64,000 bases of DNA, from NCBI GenBank assembly GCA_902760645.1, contig CACWHC010000004.1, positions 1 to 64,000 of the forward strand, in the 5' to 3' direction. The notes beneath the pieces were generated by a model. The model did no database searches. It was not told the origin of the DNA and was given only the letters and a program-made list of their open reading frames with translations. Positions 24,885 to 34,069 of the stretch are shown one piece after another (the first letter of the stretch is position 1; each line of letters begins with the position of its first letter). This stretch comes from an uncultured bacterium. GTDB lineage: Bacteria > Cyanobacteriota > Vampirovibrionia > Gastranaerophilales > Gastranaerophilaceae. Made by a program: the position numbers and the translations under genes.

Positions 24885-26174
24885 ATGAAATTCAGTCTGT
24901 TGGAAAAAATTTTTTCTATAAAAAATTCAGATGATAAAAAATATAAAATATGTACTATTGCCGGTATAAAAATAAAGTACTTAGATAGGTCTAAAATAAA
25001 AAAGTTACTGGCATATTATGAAAATTGTCAGAAACAATTTAAAAAGTACGATAAGTATGTTCCTATAGCTGATGAAAAATTCAATATAAACATTAATACC
25101 AAATTGATAGCTTTTTATTTACCGCAATTTCATACTTTTCCTGAAAATGAGCTATGGCATGGGCGTGGATTTACGGAATGGACAAATGTTACAAAAGCAA
25201 TGCCACAATATACCGGACACTACCAACCACATCTTCCTATTGATGTCGGATTTTATGATTTGAGTACAGATAAAGTTATGTACAGACAAATTGAACTCGC
25301 AAAAATGTATGGACTATCCGGATTTTGTTTCCATTATTATTGGTTTTCAGGTAAACGTTTAATGGAAACTCCAATATTCAATTATTTGAATAATAAAGAT
25401 TTAGATTTTCCATTTTGTCTATGCTGGGCAAATGAAAATTGGACAAGAAAATGGGATGGTGCCAATAATGAGATTCTTATGGAACAAAATTTAAAATCCG
25501 GCGATTGGAAACAATTTGCAGATGATATAATGCCGTTTTTTGATGATGAAAGATATATAAAAATAAATGGTTGTCCGGTTCTTATAATATACAGACCCGG
25601 ATTATTTAATCAAGATATATTTTTGGATTTTGTGAAAAATTTAAAGACTGAAATATCAAAAAAACATAAAGGTTTGTATTTAATTATGGCGAGAACCTGG
25701 GATGCACCGGACAAAATTCCATCAGATTTTGGCATGGATGCTGCTGTAGAATTTCCACCTCATGTAATGAATAATTTACAACCAAAAAAGATTTTCGAAC
25801 ATGTAAATAAAGATTTTCGTGGACATATCTTTGATGCTGAAAAATACATAGAGAACAATAATTACATTTATAGTGTAGATTATCCTCTTTATAAATCAGT
25901 TTTCCCAAATTGGGACAATACAGCAAGACGTGAAAATACGTCTGATATTTTAGAAATAAGACCAACACAGTATAAAAAATGGCTAACAGGTTGTATCGAA
26001 TGGACAAAACAACACCACAAGCCTGAAGAACAATTTGTTTTCATCAATGCTTGGAATGAATGGGCTGAAGGTGCCCACCTTGAACCTGACAGAAAATACG
26101 GGTATGCGTACTTACAGGCTACAAGAGAAGCTCTGGAAGACACAGCTGACTCTCGCTGCGTAGAATTAAAATAA
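24885..26174 (+). CDS. WbsX-family glycosyltransferase-like protein
   Basis: 429 residues. The main domain (about 60-420) is the WbsX/GH99-like family found in O-antigen loci: IAFYLPQFHTFPENELWHGRGFTEW, HYQPHLPIDVGFYDL, LCWANENWTRKWDG, and near the end FVFINAWNEWAEGAHLEPD. Residues 1-35 repeat the tag at the end of the RgpF protein (LLEKIFSIKNSDDKKYKICTIAGIKIK). AAGGG precedes the ATG, and the gene lies 15 bp after rgpF-like, so the two are probably co-transcribed and work on the same surface polysaccharide. Confidence 0.86.
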   Translation: MKFSLLEKIFSIKNSDDKKYKICTIAGIKIKYLDRSKIKKLLAYYENCQKQFKKYDKYVPIADEKFNININTKLIAFYLPQFHTFPENELWHGRGFTEWTNVTKAMPQYTGHYQPHLPIDVGFYDLSTDKVMYRQIELAKMYGLSGFCFHYYWFSGKRLMETPIFNYLNNKDLDFPFCLCWANENWTRKWDGANNEILMEQNLKSGDWKQFADDIMPFFDDERYIKINGCPVLIIYRPGLFNQDIFLDFVKNLKTEISKKHKGLYLIMARTWDAPDKIPSDFGMDAAVEFPPHVMNNLQPKKIFEHVNKDFRGHIFDAEKYIENNNYIYSVDYPLYKSVFPNWDNTARRENTSDILEIRPTQYKKWLTGCIEWTKQHHKPEEQFVFINAWNEWAEGAHLEPDRKYGYAYLQATREALEDTADSRCVELK

Positions 26175-26286
26175 AAATACTTTTATATGACCAAAATTGA
26201 CACACTCGTTTGGTATCATAATAATGTAGTTTAACAGAAACAGTTAAATGCAGATTTATGATATAATTCTAACCAAAAGGAGTAAG

Positions 26287-29200
26287 ATGATGGAATTAAA
26301 AACGGAGAATAAAAAGACCCCGAACGAAAAACAGCAGGAGTGTATAGATAATATTTCGGGCAAGTGGCTTGTATTAGCCGGCCCGGGGACAGGAAAAACT
26401 TTTACCATCATTGAACGTATTAAAAATATGCTGTCTAAAGGGATTGAACCTGAAAAAATTCTTTGTCTTACTTTTACGGACGCTGCTGCGATTGAAATGA
26501 AAAAACGTATTGAGGAAGAACTCAATGTCATATCCTGCGGAGTACAGATTTTTACATACCACGGTTTTTGCAGCAGCATTATTGAGGAATTTTCTGACGA
26601 TTTTGAAATTCCGTCAAACTATAAAGTAATTTCCGATCCAATATCAAAGGTATTTGTAAAAGAGTGCATTGACGAAATTAACCCTGTTTACTACAGAACC
26701 GATAAAAATGACCCTTATTTCTACATAAATAAAATAAGACATCAAATATCAGCAATAAAACAAAACAGACTGACCAAAGAAAAATATTTTCAAAATTTAA
26801 AAGAAAATCAGGATTGGGAACCTGAAATAGACAGATGGCAGTCTGTTATAGACGATGTTTTAGAAGGCAGAAACAAAAGATACAGAAACGGTCCGCCTTA
26901 CGATAAGAAAGAAGAAGCCGTAAAAAAAGTCGAACAAGCAAAAGAACTTTGGACATTTTATGAACTTTATCAAAGCAAAATGAAAGCTAAAAGATATATC
27001 GACTTTAACGATATGATAAATTTTGTGCTTGATAAATTTGAAAAAACACCATCGTTTTTATATGATATTGCCAACCGCTATGAATACATTATGGTAGATG
27101 AATACCAAGATACAAATAAATCTCAGAACGAAATAGTTTTCGCTCTTTCTCACGCCTTGGAAACAGAAAATGTGTTTGTTGTCGGAGATGACGATCAGAT
27201 TATTTATCGTTTTCAGGGTGCAAAACTTGAAACTATCGAAAATTATCTGAAAGAATTTCCCGATACACAAATTATTTGTCTGAAAGAAAATATGCGTTCA
27301 ACACAAAGTATTTTAGACGCTTCCCGTGCCGTAATTGCTCAAGACCCTATGAGTTTGGAAAATTCTCACAATTTTAAAGATAAAGACGGCAACCCGATAA
27401 ACAAAAAGCTTGTTGCTAAAAATAAAGATGTTATCTCAAAAGATAAACCCGTAAGATTTTATAAGTATGCTGAAATAACTCAGGAATATATAGAAATAAT
27501 AAACGAAATTGAAGCTCTTGTTAACTCTGATGATTGCCCTAAGGATAAAAATACGGGTGAGAAAAATTTTTCCGAAATCGCAATTCTAACCCGTTCAAAT
27601 GCGGAAGCCCAAAAATTTGGAGAAATGCTGAAAATAAGAAATATTCCGTATGAACTCAAAGAAGGAAAAGATATTTTTACGATTCCTGCAGTTAATATTT
27701 TGCATTTTTATATACAATTTTTGATTAACCCTGAAATGCACGCATACAGAATTTTTGAACTTTTGTTGACAAAACCTTTTGATATTCATCCTAAAGATTA
27801 TCAAATTTTGTATGAAGAAGTTTCAAAAGGTAAGACCTTTATTGATGTTTTACGAGAGATTGATAAAAACAGATTTACTGAACCAAAAAAATTCGAGGAC
27901 TTTTTAAATACATATGACTATTTAAGAGAATACATAACAAAGGAAAGTATAAAAAATTCCATTCTGGAAATTGGTCATAAAACAGGTATTTTCGACTATT
28001 ATTTAAATACTGAAATAAACCGTACCGAAAGTATTGCCGGAATTAAAAAATTTCTTGATGAAGCGGAAGGTTTTTCTGAAATCTACCAAACAAGTTTCTT
28101 AGAAGAATTTTATAAATATTTAAAAACACTTATGGAAGATGAAGAAAAAATATGCACGGACAAAGCTCCCGTAACATTAAATGCAGTACAGCTTTGTACT
28201 TACCATGGGTCAAAGGGACGTGAGTTTGAATATGTTTATATGCCAACCCTTGAAACTTACAAATGGGAAAGCGGCAAAGCGAACAAACCCTCTATTCCGT
28301 TAGATGCTTCCGAATTTAAAACGAAAGATGAGTGGGATAATGAAATAAAACCGTCAGATTTAACAAAATTGATGTATGTAGCAATGACAAGAGCAAAACA
28401 TACACTTAGAATGTCGTATCCTGAAACTATTAATGAGAAACCCAGAAAACTGACTAAATTTATCGGAAAAATTCAGGATATATTTGAGCATGAACCTAAA
28501 CCGTTTGAATATGATGCTCATTCATATTGGGAACAGATAAATCAACTGATTATCAAAAAAGACTATGATTATAAAAAAGACTTTAATGAACTTATTAAAA
28601 CAAAATTAGAAGGCAGAGGATTTTCTCCGTCTGCTATAAACAGATACCTTGCCTGCCCGAGACAATATCTTTATAGCGAAATCCTCGAACTGCAAATAAG
28701 AGACGGAAACCCAAATTTCGTAAGTTATGGTAGTGCTATTCATAAAGCCTGCGAAGAATCTATGAAGTTTTTAATGGAAAATAAAACTTACCCTGAAAAA
28801 TCACAGGTTATAAAATGGTTTAAAGATAAATTAGATAAATTGCCGATGGAATCTCTTAAACAGCGTGAAATTTTCGAAGTTCGAGGAGAAAATGCACTTG
28901 ATAAATACTATTGTCAAATTACAAATACAGCCCCGAACCAATTATACGCTCAGGAAGAAAAAATAACTTATGAGCTTGAAGACGGAACAAAATTCAACGG
29001 AATAATAGACAGAATTGACAAGTGCGAAGATGGCACATACGCTATCTATGACTACAAAACAGGTAATAATAAAAATTCCGGAATAAAACCTGACGGCAAC
29101 CACGAAGATTATTATAACCAAATGGCTTGGTATAAATATTTTTACGAACAATCAACAGGGAATAAGGTTTCCGTTACAAAATTTATTTATCCTGAAGACT

Positions 29201-29373
29201 TCTTGTCCAAAAATGAAGGACTAAAATTCAGCGATGAAGAAATTACCGACAGGGTTGAAAAATTCAAAAATGCCGTAAAAAGTATAAAATCATATGAATT
29301 TGAACCGAGCTATAAGGATAACGCTTGTAAATATTGTTCCTACAAAGATTTTTGCGACGTGGACAGACGGTAA
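26287..29373 (+). CDS. UvrD-type helicase with C-terminal RecB-like nuclease domain
   Basis: 1028 residues from ATG 26287 (AAGGAG upstream). Superfamily 1A motifs in order: Q-motif NEKQQECID, Walker A AGPGTGKTFT, LCLTFTDAAA, motif II VDEYQDTNKSQ, GDDDQIIYRFQGA, and motifs V/VI CTYHGSKGREFEYVY and LMYVAMTRAKH. The last 250 residues are a PD-(D/E)XK nuclease: SAINRYLACPRQYLY, GIIDRIDKCEDGTYAIYDYKTG, and CKYCSYKDFC, whose cysteines together with the CP upstream suit an AddB/Cas4-type 4Fe-4S cluster. Probably a double-strand-break end-processing enzyme. No AddB-type partner is visible, and a strong terminator follows. Confidence 0.88.
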   Translation: MMELKTENKKTPNEKQQECIDNISGKWLVLAGPGTGKTFTIIERIKNMLSKGIEPEKILCLTFTDAAAIEMKKRIEEELNVISCGVQIFTYHGFCSSIIEEFSDDFEIPSNYKVISDPISKVFVKECIDEINPVYYRTDKNDPYFYINKIRHQISAIKQNRLTKEKYFQNLKENQDWEPEIDRWQSVIDDVLEGRNKRYRNGPPYDKKEEAVKKVEQAKELWTFYELYQSKMKAKRYIDFNDMINFVLDKFEKTPSFLYDIANRYEYIMVDEYQDTNKSQNEIVFALSHALETENVFVVGDDDQIIYRFQGAKLETIENYLKEFPDTQIICLKENMRSTQSILDASRAVIAQDPMSLENSHNFKDKDGNPINKKLVAKNKDVISKDKPVRFYKYAEITQEYIEIINEIEALVNSDDCPKDKNTGEKNFSEIAILTRSNAEAQKFGEMLKIRNIPYELKEGKDIFTIPAVNILHFYIQFLINPEMHAYRIFELLLTKPFDIHPKDYQILYEEVSKGKTFIDVLREIDKNRFTEPKKFEDFLNTYDYLREYITKESIKNSILEIGHKTGIFDYYLNTEINRTESIAGIKKFLDEAEGFSEIYQTSFLEEFYKYLKTLMEDEEKICTDKAPVTLNAVQLCTYHGSKGREFEYVYMPTLETYKWESGKANKPSIPLDASEFKTKDEWDNEIKPSDLTKLMYVAMTRAKHTLRMSYPETINEKPRKLTKFIGKIQDIFEHEPKPFEYDAHSYWEQINQLIIKKDYDYKKDFNELIKTKLEGRGFSPSAINRYLACPRQYLYSEILELQIRDGNPNFVSYGSAIHKACEESMKFLMENKTYPEKSQVIKWFKDKLDKLPMESLKQREIFEVRGENALDKYYCQITNTAPNQLYAQEEKITYELEDGTKFNGIIDRIDKCEDGTYAIYDYKTGNNKNSGIKPDGNHEDYYNQMAWYKYFYEQSTGNKVSVTKFIYPEDFLSKNEGLKFSDEEITDRVEKFKNAVKSIKSYEFEPSYKDNACKYCSYKDFCDVDRR

Positions 29374-29410
29374 AGAAAACAAACAAACTGCAATTCTTAT
29401 CCTTAGCATA

Positions 29411-29440
29411 AAAAGAGAAGGTGTAAACACCTTCTCTTTT
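29411..29440. terminator. Strong hairpin terminator
   Basis: Perfect stem AAAAGAGAAGGTG-TAAA-CACCTTCTCTTTT just downstream of the helicase gene. It also directly precedes the tRNA-Asp 3' fragment at 29447, so on the minus strand it could equally be the terminator of a lost tRNA copy. Confidence 0.85.
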
Positions 29441-29446
29441 AAATGG

Positions 29447-29464
29447 CGGGAACGACGAGGCTCG
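29447..29464 (-). repeat. Partial copy of the tRNA-Asp 3' end
   Basis: Eighteen bases (CGGGAACGACGAGGCTCG) identical to the 3' end of the tRNA-Asp gene at 29634-29651, 187 bp away and in the same orientation. The rest of the tRNA is not recognisable in 29465-29600, which holds no gene but includes a TGTTTGC/GCAAACA hairpin near 29508-29540. Confidence 0.7.
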
Positions 29465-29600
29465 TGTCTTGCTCGTTCGCCATCGACGTGTCTACGCTGT
29501 TTGCTTTTAGTGGCTTATGCCACAAGCAAACAGGCTTCGCACTTGGCTCACTCGCGCAACTCGCAAATAAAACGAATCCTCGCTCTATCATTCAAAATTA

Positions 29601-29631
29601 AATAGCGGTAGGAAAACCCACCGCTATTTAA
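29601..29631 (-). terminator. tRNA-Asp terminator
   Basis: Hairpin AAATAGCGGTGGG-TTTT-CCTACCGCTATTT on the minus strand, immediately after the 3' end of tRNA-Asp; one mismatch in the stem. Confidence 0.75.
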
Positions 29632-29633
29632 TT

Positions 29634-29708
29634 CGGGAACGACGAGGCTCGAACTCGCGACCTCATGCGTGACAGGCATGCGCTCTAACCAAACTGAGCT
29701 ACGCTCCC
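29634..29708 (-). tRNA. tRNA-Asp (GTC)
   Basis: 75-nt cloverleaf on the minus strand. Acceptor GGGAGCG/CGTTCCC with discriminator G, D arm AGCTCAGTTTGGTTAGAGC, anticodon stem CATGC/GCATG with loop CTGTCAC (anticodon GTC), and T arm ending in GTTCGAG. CCA is not encoded. A copy of its last 18 nt lies 187 bp downstream. Confidence 0.95.
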
Positions 29709-29887
29709 ATATTTTTTTGTCATCCAAAAACCGTTCTCAGCCTTTGACACTTACTATTATACAATGCTGATTTTTTTTTTGCAATAGCTTTTAATGATTT
29801 TTGGCAAAAATTTTTGTTCTTAAATTTTACCCGTACTACAAAAACCTGACACAACAAATTATAAACTCAACCTGCAATTACAACAAC

Positions 29888-29923
29888 AAAAAAAGACGGA
29901 ATATAGTAAATCCCGTCTTTTTT
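29888..29923 (-). terminator. Terminator of the GH57 gene
   Basis: Inverted repeat AAAAAAGACGG ... CCGTCTTTTTT some 20 bp past the stop codon of the branching-enzyme gene, with a T-run on the minus strand. Confidence 0.75.
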
Positions 29924-29944
29924 GTTTATTATTTTTTATACAAA

Positions 29945-31669
29945 CTAATCATTGTAAAGCGGTGCAAGTTTTTTTGATTGCTGAGGAATTACACCCTCCT
30001 CGATTGACTGGTACACTCTGTAATCAATAACAGGGAAGCAGTTATCAATACTTTCAATCTCTTTGAGTTTTGCATCATCAATGTTACCGCTTTCAATCAT
30101 ATCGCAGATTGTTTCAAATCTGTCAACATGTTCTCTGAATCTGTCTGTTGCATAATCTTTAGCCTGCCATGTAGTAATCAGGAACGGCCAGTCAGAACTT
30201 TGTAACAACAGATTTTCTCTTGCCATTTGATTTAAAGCTCTGTGCAATAAGTTATCTTCAGGAATTTCAGGATACTTGTCTGCAATTCTGTTGATACGTT
30301 TTTCGCAAGAGTGAATAATCGGCCACATCCATTCTGTCAGATGGTTTTGCCATACATAGAAGTGTCCGCCTTGTCCCCAAGAGCTTTCAGGTATCTGAAT
30401 AGCTTCTGTAGGAGGATGAGCAGTTATATATTCGCCTGCTGTCATTCTTTCTACTTCAGGAACATATGTATTGAACTTTTTGATAACCTGTTTAATAAAT
30501 TCAATACCTTCAAACCACCAGTGACCAAATAATTCTGTATCAAATGATACCATCACTAAACCTTCTTTACCGTTATGAGCCTTTTTATAGTCATTTAATA
30601 AGTGGTAAATTAAAGTTGTATAGTGATCTGAATTTTCATTAATTTTATTCAATGCCAATACCGGATCATAAAGCATCTTGTCACCCAAATCAGTCTTAGG
30701 TGAAGTTATTCTCCAATAATGCATACCTGATTTATCATCTTTTTTGTGAAATTCTCTAAAGCAGCCGTCCCCGGGATATCCGTCAGCAGCAGACCATACC
30801 TGATAACCTGCTCTGTCATTTCTGCCCATAACTGCTACCTGAGCATCAGGCAACCAGTATGCTGAATATGTGTCATAACCTGTTGCAGGTCTGTCAGGTA
30901 ACGGAATATATTCAATGTTTCCGTATACACCGATTACACGTCTGTTACCTATTGAATTACCACCTTCTATAACGTGAGATTCCGTAAAGAAATATTCAAT
31001 ATCGTTATTTTGAAGGGTAACTTCTATCGCAGGACGCCAATGTTTCTGACCGTCTTTTCCAACGTATTCATAACCTTGTCTGTATGCACATTCAGGTAAC
31101 CAGCATCCTTTTGCTTTTTTACCGAATAATCTTTTTGTAGTATCAGAACCTACTTTAAACTGAGCATTCAAGTTACTGTCAGTTGCCAACAACGGTGAAA
31201 AACCATGAGTAGCACCTGATGTAGTAATCTCAATACACTCTAAATCCTGATATTTTTTGAAAGCACCAATCAAGTCCATACCATACTTGTTTATAAAAGA
31301 ATCTTTAATATGGTTAAACCAGTCAAAATAATATTTCGCCAAATACTTCAAATGCTGAGAATGAGGAACTTTATCATCCGGATATCTTTCCAAATCTTTG
31401 GCAACTTGAGCAATACGGGAATCCAAATATTTGATAAATCCGTGTTTCAAGTATTCATCATTTAATTGTTCCGCTAGTATAGGGGTAATACCTACAGTTA
31501 ACTTTGCCTTTATACCTTCATCATACAATTCTGAAATTGCATTCAGCAACGGAACGTAAGTTTCAGACATGCATTCATAAAGATTTTCTTCCCCAAAAGG
31601 CCACATACCGGCTTTTCTGTAATAAGGAAGGTGGCTGTGTAACATAAATACAAATTGGCCTACTGACAT
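29945..31669 (-). CDS. GH57 1,4-alpha-glucan branching enzyme
   Basis: 574 residues from ATG 31669 (GGAGG 5 nt upstream; the open frame begins 12 bases earlier). Typical GH57 branching-enzyme motifs: FVFMLHSHLPYYRKAGMWPFGEE at the N-terminus, the nucleophile Glu about 193 in GCWLPECAYR, and the acid/base Asp about 377 in VSFDTELFGHWWFEG. It forms alpha-1,6 branches in glycogen. GH57 branching enzymes are frequent in cyanobacteria and thermophiles. Monocistronic, with its own terminator. Confidence 0.9.
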   Translation of the reverse strand: MSVGQFVFMLHSHLPYYRKAGMWPFGEENLYECMSETYVPLLNAISELYDEGIKAKLTVGITPILAEQLNDEYLKHGFIKYLDSRIAQVAKDLERYPDDKVPHSQHLKYLAKYYFDWFNHIKDSFINKYGMDLIGAFKKYQDLECIEITTSGATHGFSPLLATDSNLNAQFKVGSDTTKRLFGKKAKGCWLPECAYRQGYEYVGKDGQKHWRPAIEVTLQNNDIEYFFTESHVIEGGNSIGNRRVIGVYGNIEYIPLPDRPATGYDTYSAYWLPDAQVAVMGRNDRAGYQVWSAADGYPGDGCFREFHKKDDKSGMHYWRITSPKTDLGDKMLYDPVLALNKINENSDHYTTLIYHLLNDYKKAHNGKEGLVMVSFDTELFGHWWFEGIEFIKQVIKKFNTYVPEVERMTAGEYITAHPPTEAIQIPESSWGQGGHFYVWQNHLTEWMWPIIHSCEKRINRIADKYPEIPEDNLLHRALNQMARENLLLQSSDWPFLITTWQAKDYATDRFREHVDRFETICDMIESGNIDDAKLKEIESIDNCFPVIDYRVYQSIEEGVIPQQSKKLAPLYND

Positions 31670-31901
31670 TAACGCCTCCATATCTTTTCTCTCAGAAATT
31701 ACATTTTAGTATAATCCTGTTTTCACATGAAATATATAACACAAATCGGTAAAAAATATAATCCTTTAGAACTAATTCCATTGAATAAATTTACAAAAGT
31801 TAAAATATAATATGTATATAATTATTGATAACGATTTATAACACCAATTACAGCATTTGTAAATTTCTTGTATTCGGCAGAAAAAGCATTATAATTTAAT
31901 T

Positions 31902-33248
31902 ATGAATGATTTAGATACATCGTTAATGGATACACTGAAAATATTAGTAAAAAACAAATTGGAAGAAACTGAGATGTTCCAGTTTAAAGGAACAGTATCC
32001 AAGCTTCTGGGGTTAACTGTAGAAGTAAAACTTCCCGGATTAAAGATTGGGGATTTGTGCTACATAGAAACCAACACAGGTGAGAAAAAACCTGCCGAAG
32101 TACAGGCATTCAAAGGGGAAGTTGCACAATTACTTTTGCTATTGGATGGCAACGGCATAGGACAGGGAAGTACCGTAGTCGGGACAGGCAGACCTATCAC
32201 AATACCTGTCGGTGATTTTTTACTGGGGAGATTAATTAATCCGTTAGGGGAACCTATTGACGGGCGACCGATGGATGTAACTGGTGCTACATGGAGGTCA
32301 ATCGAGGGACCACCTCCCGGACCGTTTGAAAGACCAATCATCACAGAAATATTCTCAACCGGTGTAAGAGCAATCGATTCTTGCATGACAATGGGCTGCG
32401 GACAGCGTTTAGGATTATTTGCTGGCTCAGGAGTAGGTAAAAGTACCCTTTTAGGTATGATTGCAAGAAACTCTGATGCGGATGTTAACGTTGTTGCACT
32501 AATCGGAGAACGCGGCAGAGAGGTAAAGGAATTTATTGAGGATTCTCTTGGGGAAGAAGGTATGGCAAAATCCGTAATTGTTTGTTCTACGGGTGATCAA
32601 CCACCTCTTATAAGACAGAAAGCTCTTTTAGCTGCAACATCCGTTTGCGAATATTTTAGAGATCAGGGGAAAAAAGTATTTCTTATGACCGATACCGTAA
32701 CACGTTGTGCAATGGCAGGACGTGAAGTAGGTTTGTCACTCGGGGAACCTCCTACGATGAAAGGTTATCCGCCGTCAATTTTCTCTTGGTTACAAAAAGT
32801 CCTTGAACGTGCAGGGAACAGTCCTAAAGGTTCAATTACGGCATTATATACCGTATTAATGGAAGGGGATGATATTTCAGACCCTATAGTTGACATTGTT
32901 CGTGGTATTGTTGACGGGCATATTTTCTTATCAAGAAAAGTTGCAGAAAGTAACCATTATCCTGCAATTGATGTCTTAGGAAGTATCTCAAGGTTAATGT
33001 CCGCTATTGCAACACCTGAACATAAGGAGGCTGCTGCGAAGATGAGGGCGTTAATGTCCTTATACAGAGAGAATAAAGACCTTATTGATGTAGGTATGTA
33101 CGTTCAGGGTACAAATCCGAAACTTGACGTTGCAATTCAGATGATGCCGCAAATTAATGCATTTTTGCAACAGAAAACGTCCGATACAGTATCCATGGAT
33201 ACAACTGTCCAAACGCTTGTTGATATGATGAGAGATGTTGAGATTTAA
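31902..33248 (+). CDS. FliI/YscN-type secretion ATPase
   Basis: 448 residues with the length and order of flagellar/type III export ATPases: beta-barrel N-domain (FKGTVSKLLGLTVEV), GRLINPLGEPIDG, Walker A AGSGVGKST (174-182), IGERGREVKEFIE, LMTDTVTRCAMAGREVGLSLGEPPTMKGYPPSIFSWLQ, and HYPAIDVLGSISR. The ERGREV and PPTxxGYPPS motifs favour FliI/YscN over F-type ATPase or Rho. No flagellar or type III gene is near it; it is alone and convergent with tlyA, 2 bp from its end. Its partner machine must be elsewhere or absent. Confidence 0.85.
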   Translation: MNDLDTSLMDTLKILVKNKLEETEMFQFKGTVSKLLGLTVEVKLPGLKIGDLCYIETNTGEKKPAEVQAFKGEVAQLLLLLDGNGIGQGSTVVGTGRPITIPVGDFLLGRLINPLGEPIDGRPMDVTGATWRSIEGPPPGPFERPIITEIFSTGVRAIDSCMTMGCGQRLGLFAGSGVGKSTLLGMIARNSDADVNVVALIGERGREVKEFIEDSLGEEGMAKSVIVCSTGDQPPLIRQKALLAATSVCEYFRDQGKKVFLMTDTVTRCAMAGREVGLSLGEPPTMKGYPPSIFSWLQKVLERAGNSPKGSITALYTVLMEGDDISDPIVDIVRGIVDGHIFLSRKVAESNHYPAIDVLGSISRLMSAIATPEHKEAAAKMRALMSLYRENKDLIDVGMYVQGTNPKLDVAIQMMPQINAFLQQKTSDTVSMDTTVQTLVDMMRDVEI

Positions 33249-33250
33249 TG

Positions 33251-34066
33251 TTACAAGTTTTCAAATGCACTGTTTACGACTATCGGAATATCAAAAACCT
33301 CGGATACAGCGTCAATGTTGTTAAATACAAGCCAAACCAGATATTCTATATTCCCTGACGGGCCTTTTATAGAGGAATACGTTAGACCGTTAACTTTATA
33401 ACCAAGAGATATTGCACAGTCAACTACATTTTTTATAACTTCTTCGTGGACTTTTTTATCTCTCACAACTCCGCCTTTTTCGACCTTTTCCTTACCTGCC
33501 TCAAATTGTGGTTTAATAAGACATATCATTTCATGAAAATCGGGTTTTAGTAATTTTTTTAGATTTTCAAAAACTTTTGTCAAAGAAATAAACGACATAT
33601 CACTAACGAGTAAATCCGCAACGGGTTCGCCTTCTGCATAAATGTCTGAATAATCACAAATTCTTAAATTCGTTTTTTCAATAACTTTCACTCTGCTGTC
33701 AGAACGAATTTTCCAGTCCAGCTGACCATATCCGACATCTGCAGCATATACAAATTTTGCCCCGTTCTGCAAAAGGCAATCCGTAAACCCTCCTGTTGAA
33801 GCACCTGCATCGATGCAAATTCTGTCTTTTACACCAAAATTGAAAGCATCCAACGCTTTTTTTAACTTAAATCCGCCACGGGAAACATAAGGCATGGATT
33901 TTACAACAATCTCGTATTCCTTTTGAGGATTAATCTGAAACCCGGCTTTTGTAATATATTCATCGTTAATTTTAACGTGACCTGCCAAAATTGCAGCAGC
34001 AGCTTTACTTTTTGTGTCAAAATATCCTAAATCGGTTAAATATTTATCCAATCGTTCTTTTGGCAC
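33251..34066 (-). CDS. tlyA: TlyA-family rRNA 2'-O-methyltransferase
   Basis: 271 residues. An N-terminal S4 RNA-binding domain (ERLDKYLTDLGYFDTKSKAAAAILAGHVKIN) is followed by an FtsJ/RrmJ methyltransferase domain with SAM motif CIDAGASTGGFTDCLLQNGA and DLLVSDMSFISL, the Asp-Phe region of the K-D-K-E tetrad. TlyA methylates cytidines of 16S and/or 23S rRNA; the old haemolysin label is misleading. GTG start at 34066 after GAGG. Last gene of a minus-strand run, 3 bp after the O-antigen ligase gene. Confidence 0.9.
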   Translation of the reverse strand: MPKERLDKYLTDLGYFDTKSKAAAAILAGHVKINDEYITKAGFQINPQKEYEIVVKSMPYVSRGGFKLKKALDAFNFGVKDRICIDAGASTGGFTDCLLQNGAKFVYAADVGYGQLDWKIRSDSRVKVIEKTNLRICDYSDIYAEGEPVADLLVSDMSFISLTKVFENLKKLLKPDFHEMICLIKPQFEAGKEKVEKGGVVRDKKVHEEVIKNVVDCAISLGYKVNGLTYSSIKGPSGNIEYLVWLVFNNIDAVSEVFDIPIVVNSAFENL

Positions 34067-34069
34067 AGA

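Noticed and set aside
29294..29605. 103-codon plus-strand frame after the helicase
   Set aside because: It overlaps the helicase end, the terminator and the tRNA-fragment region; composition is not gene-like.
29634..29708. Integrated prophage or island at tRNA-Asp
   Set aside because: The duplicated end is only 187 bp away, and no integrase or phage gene is nearby.
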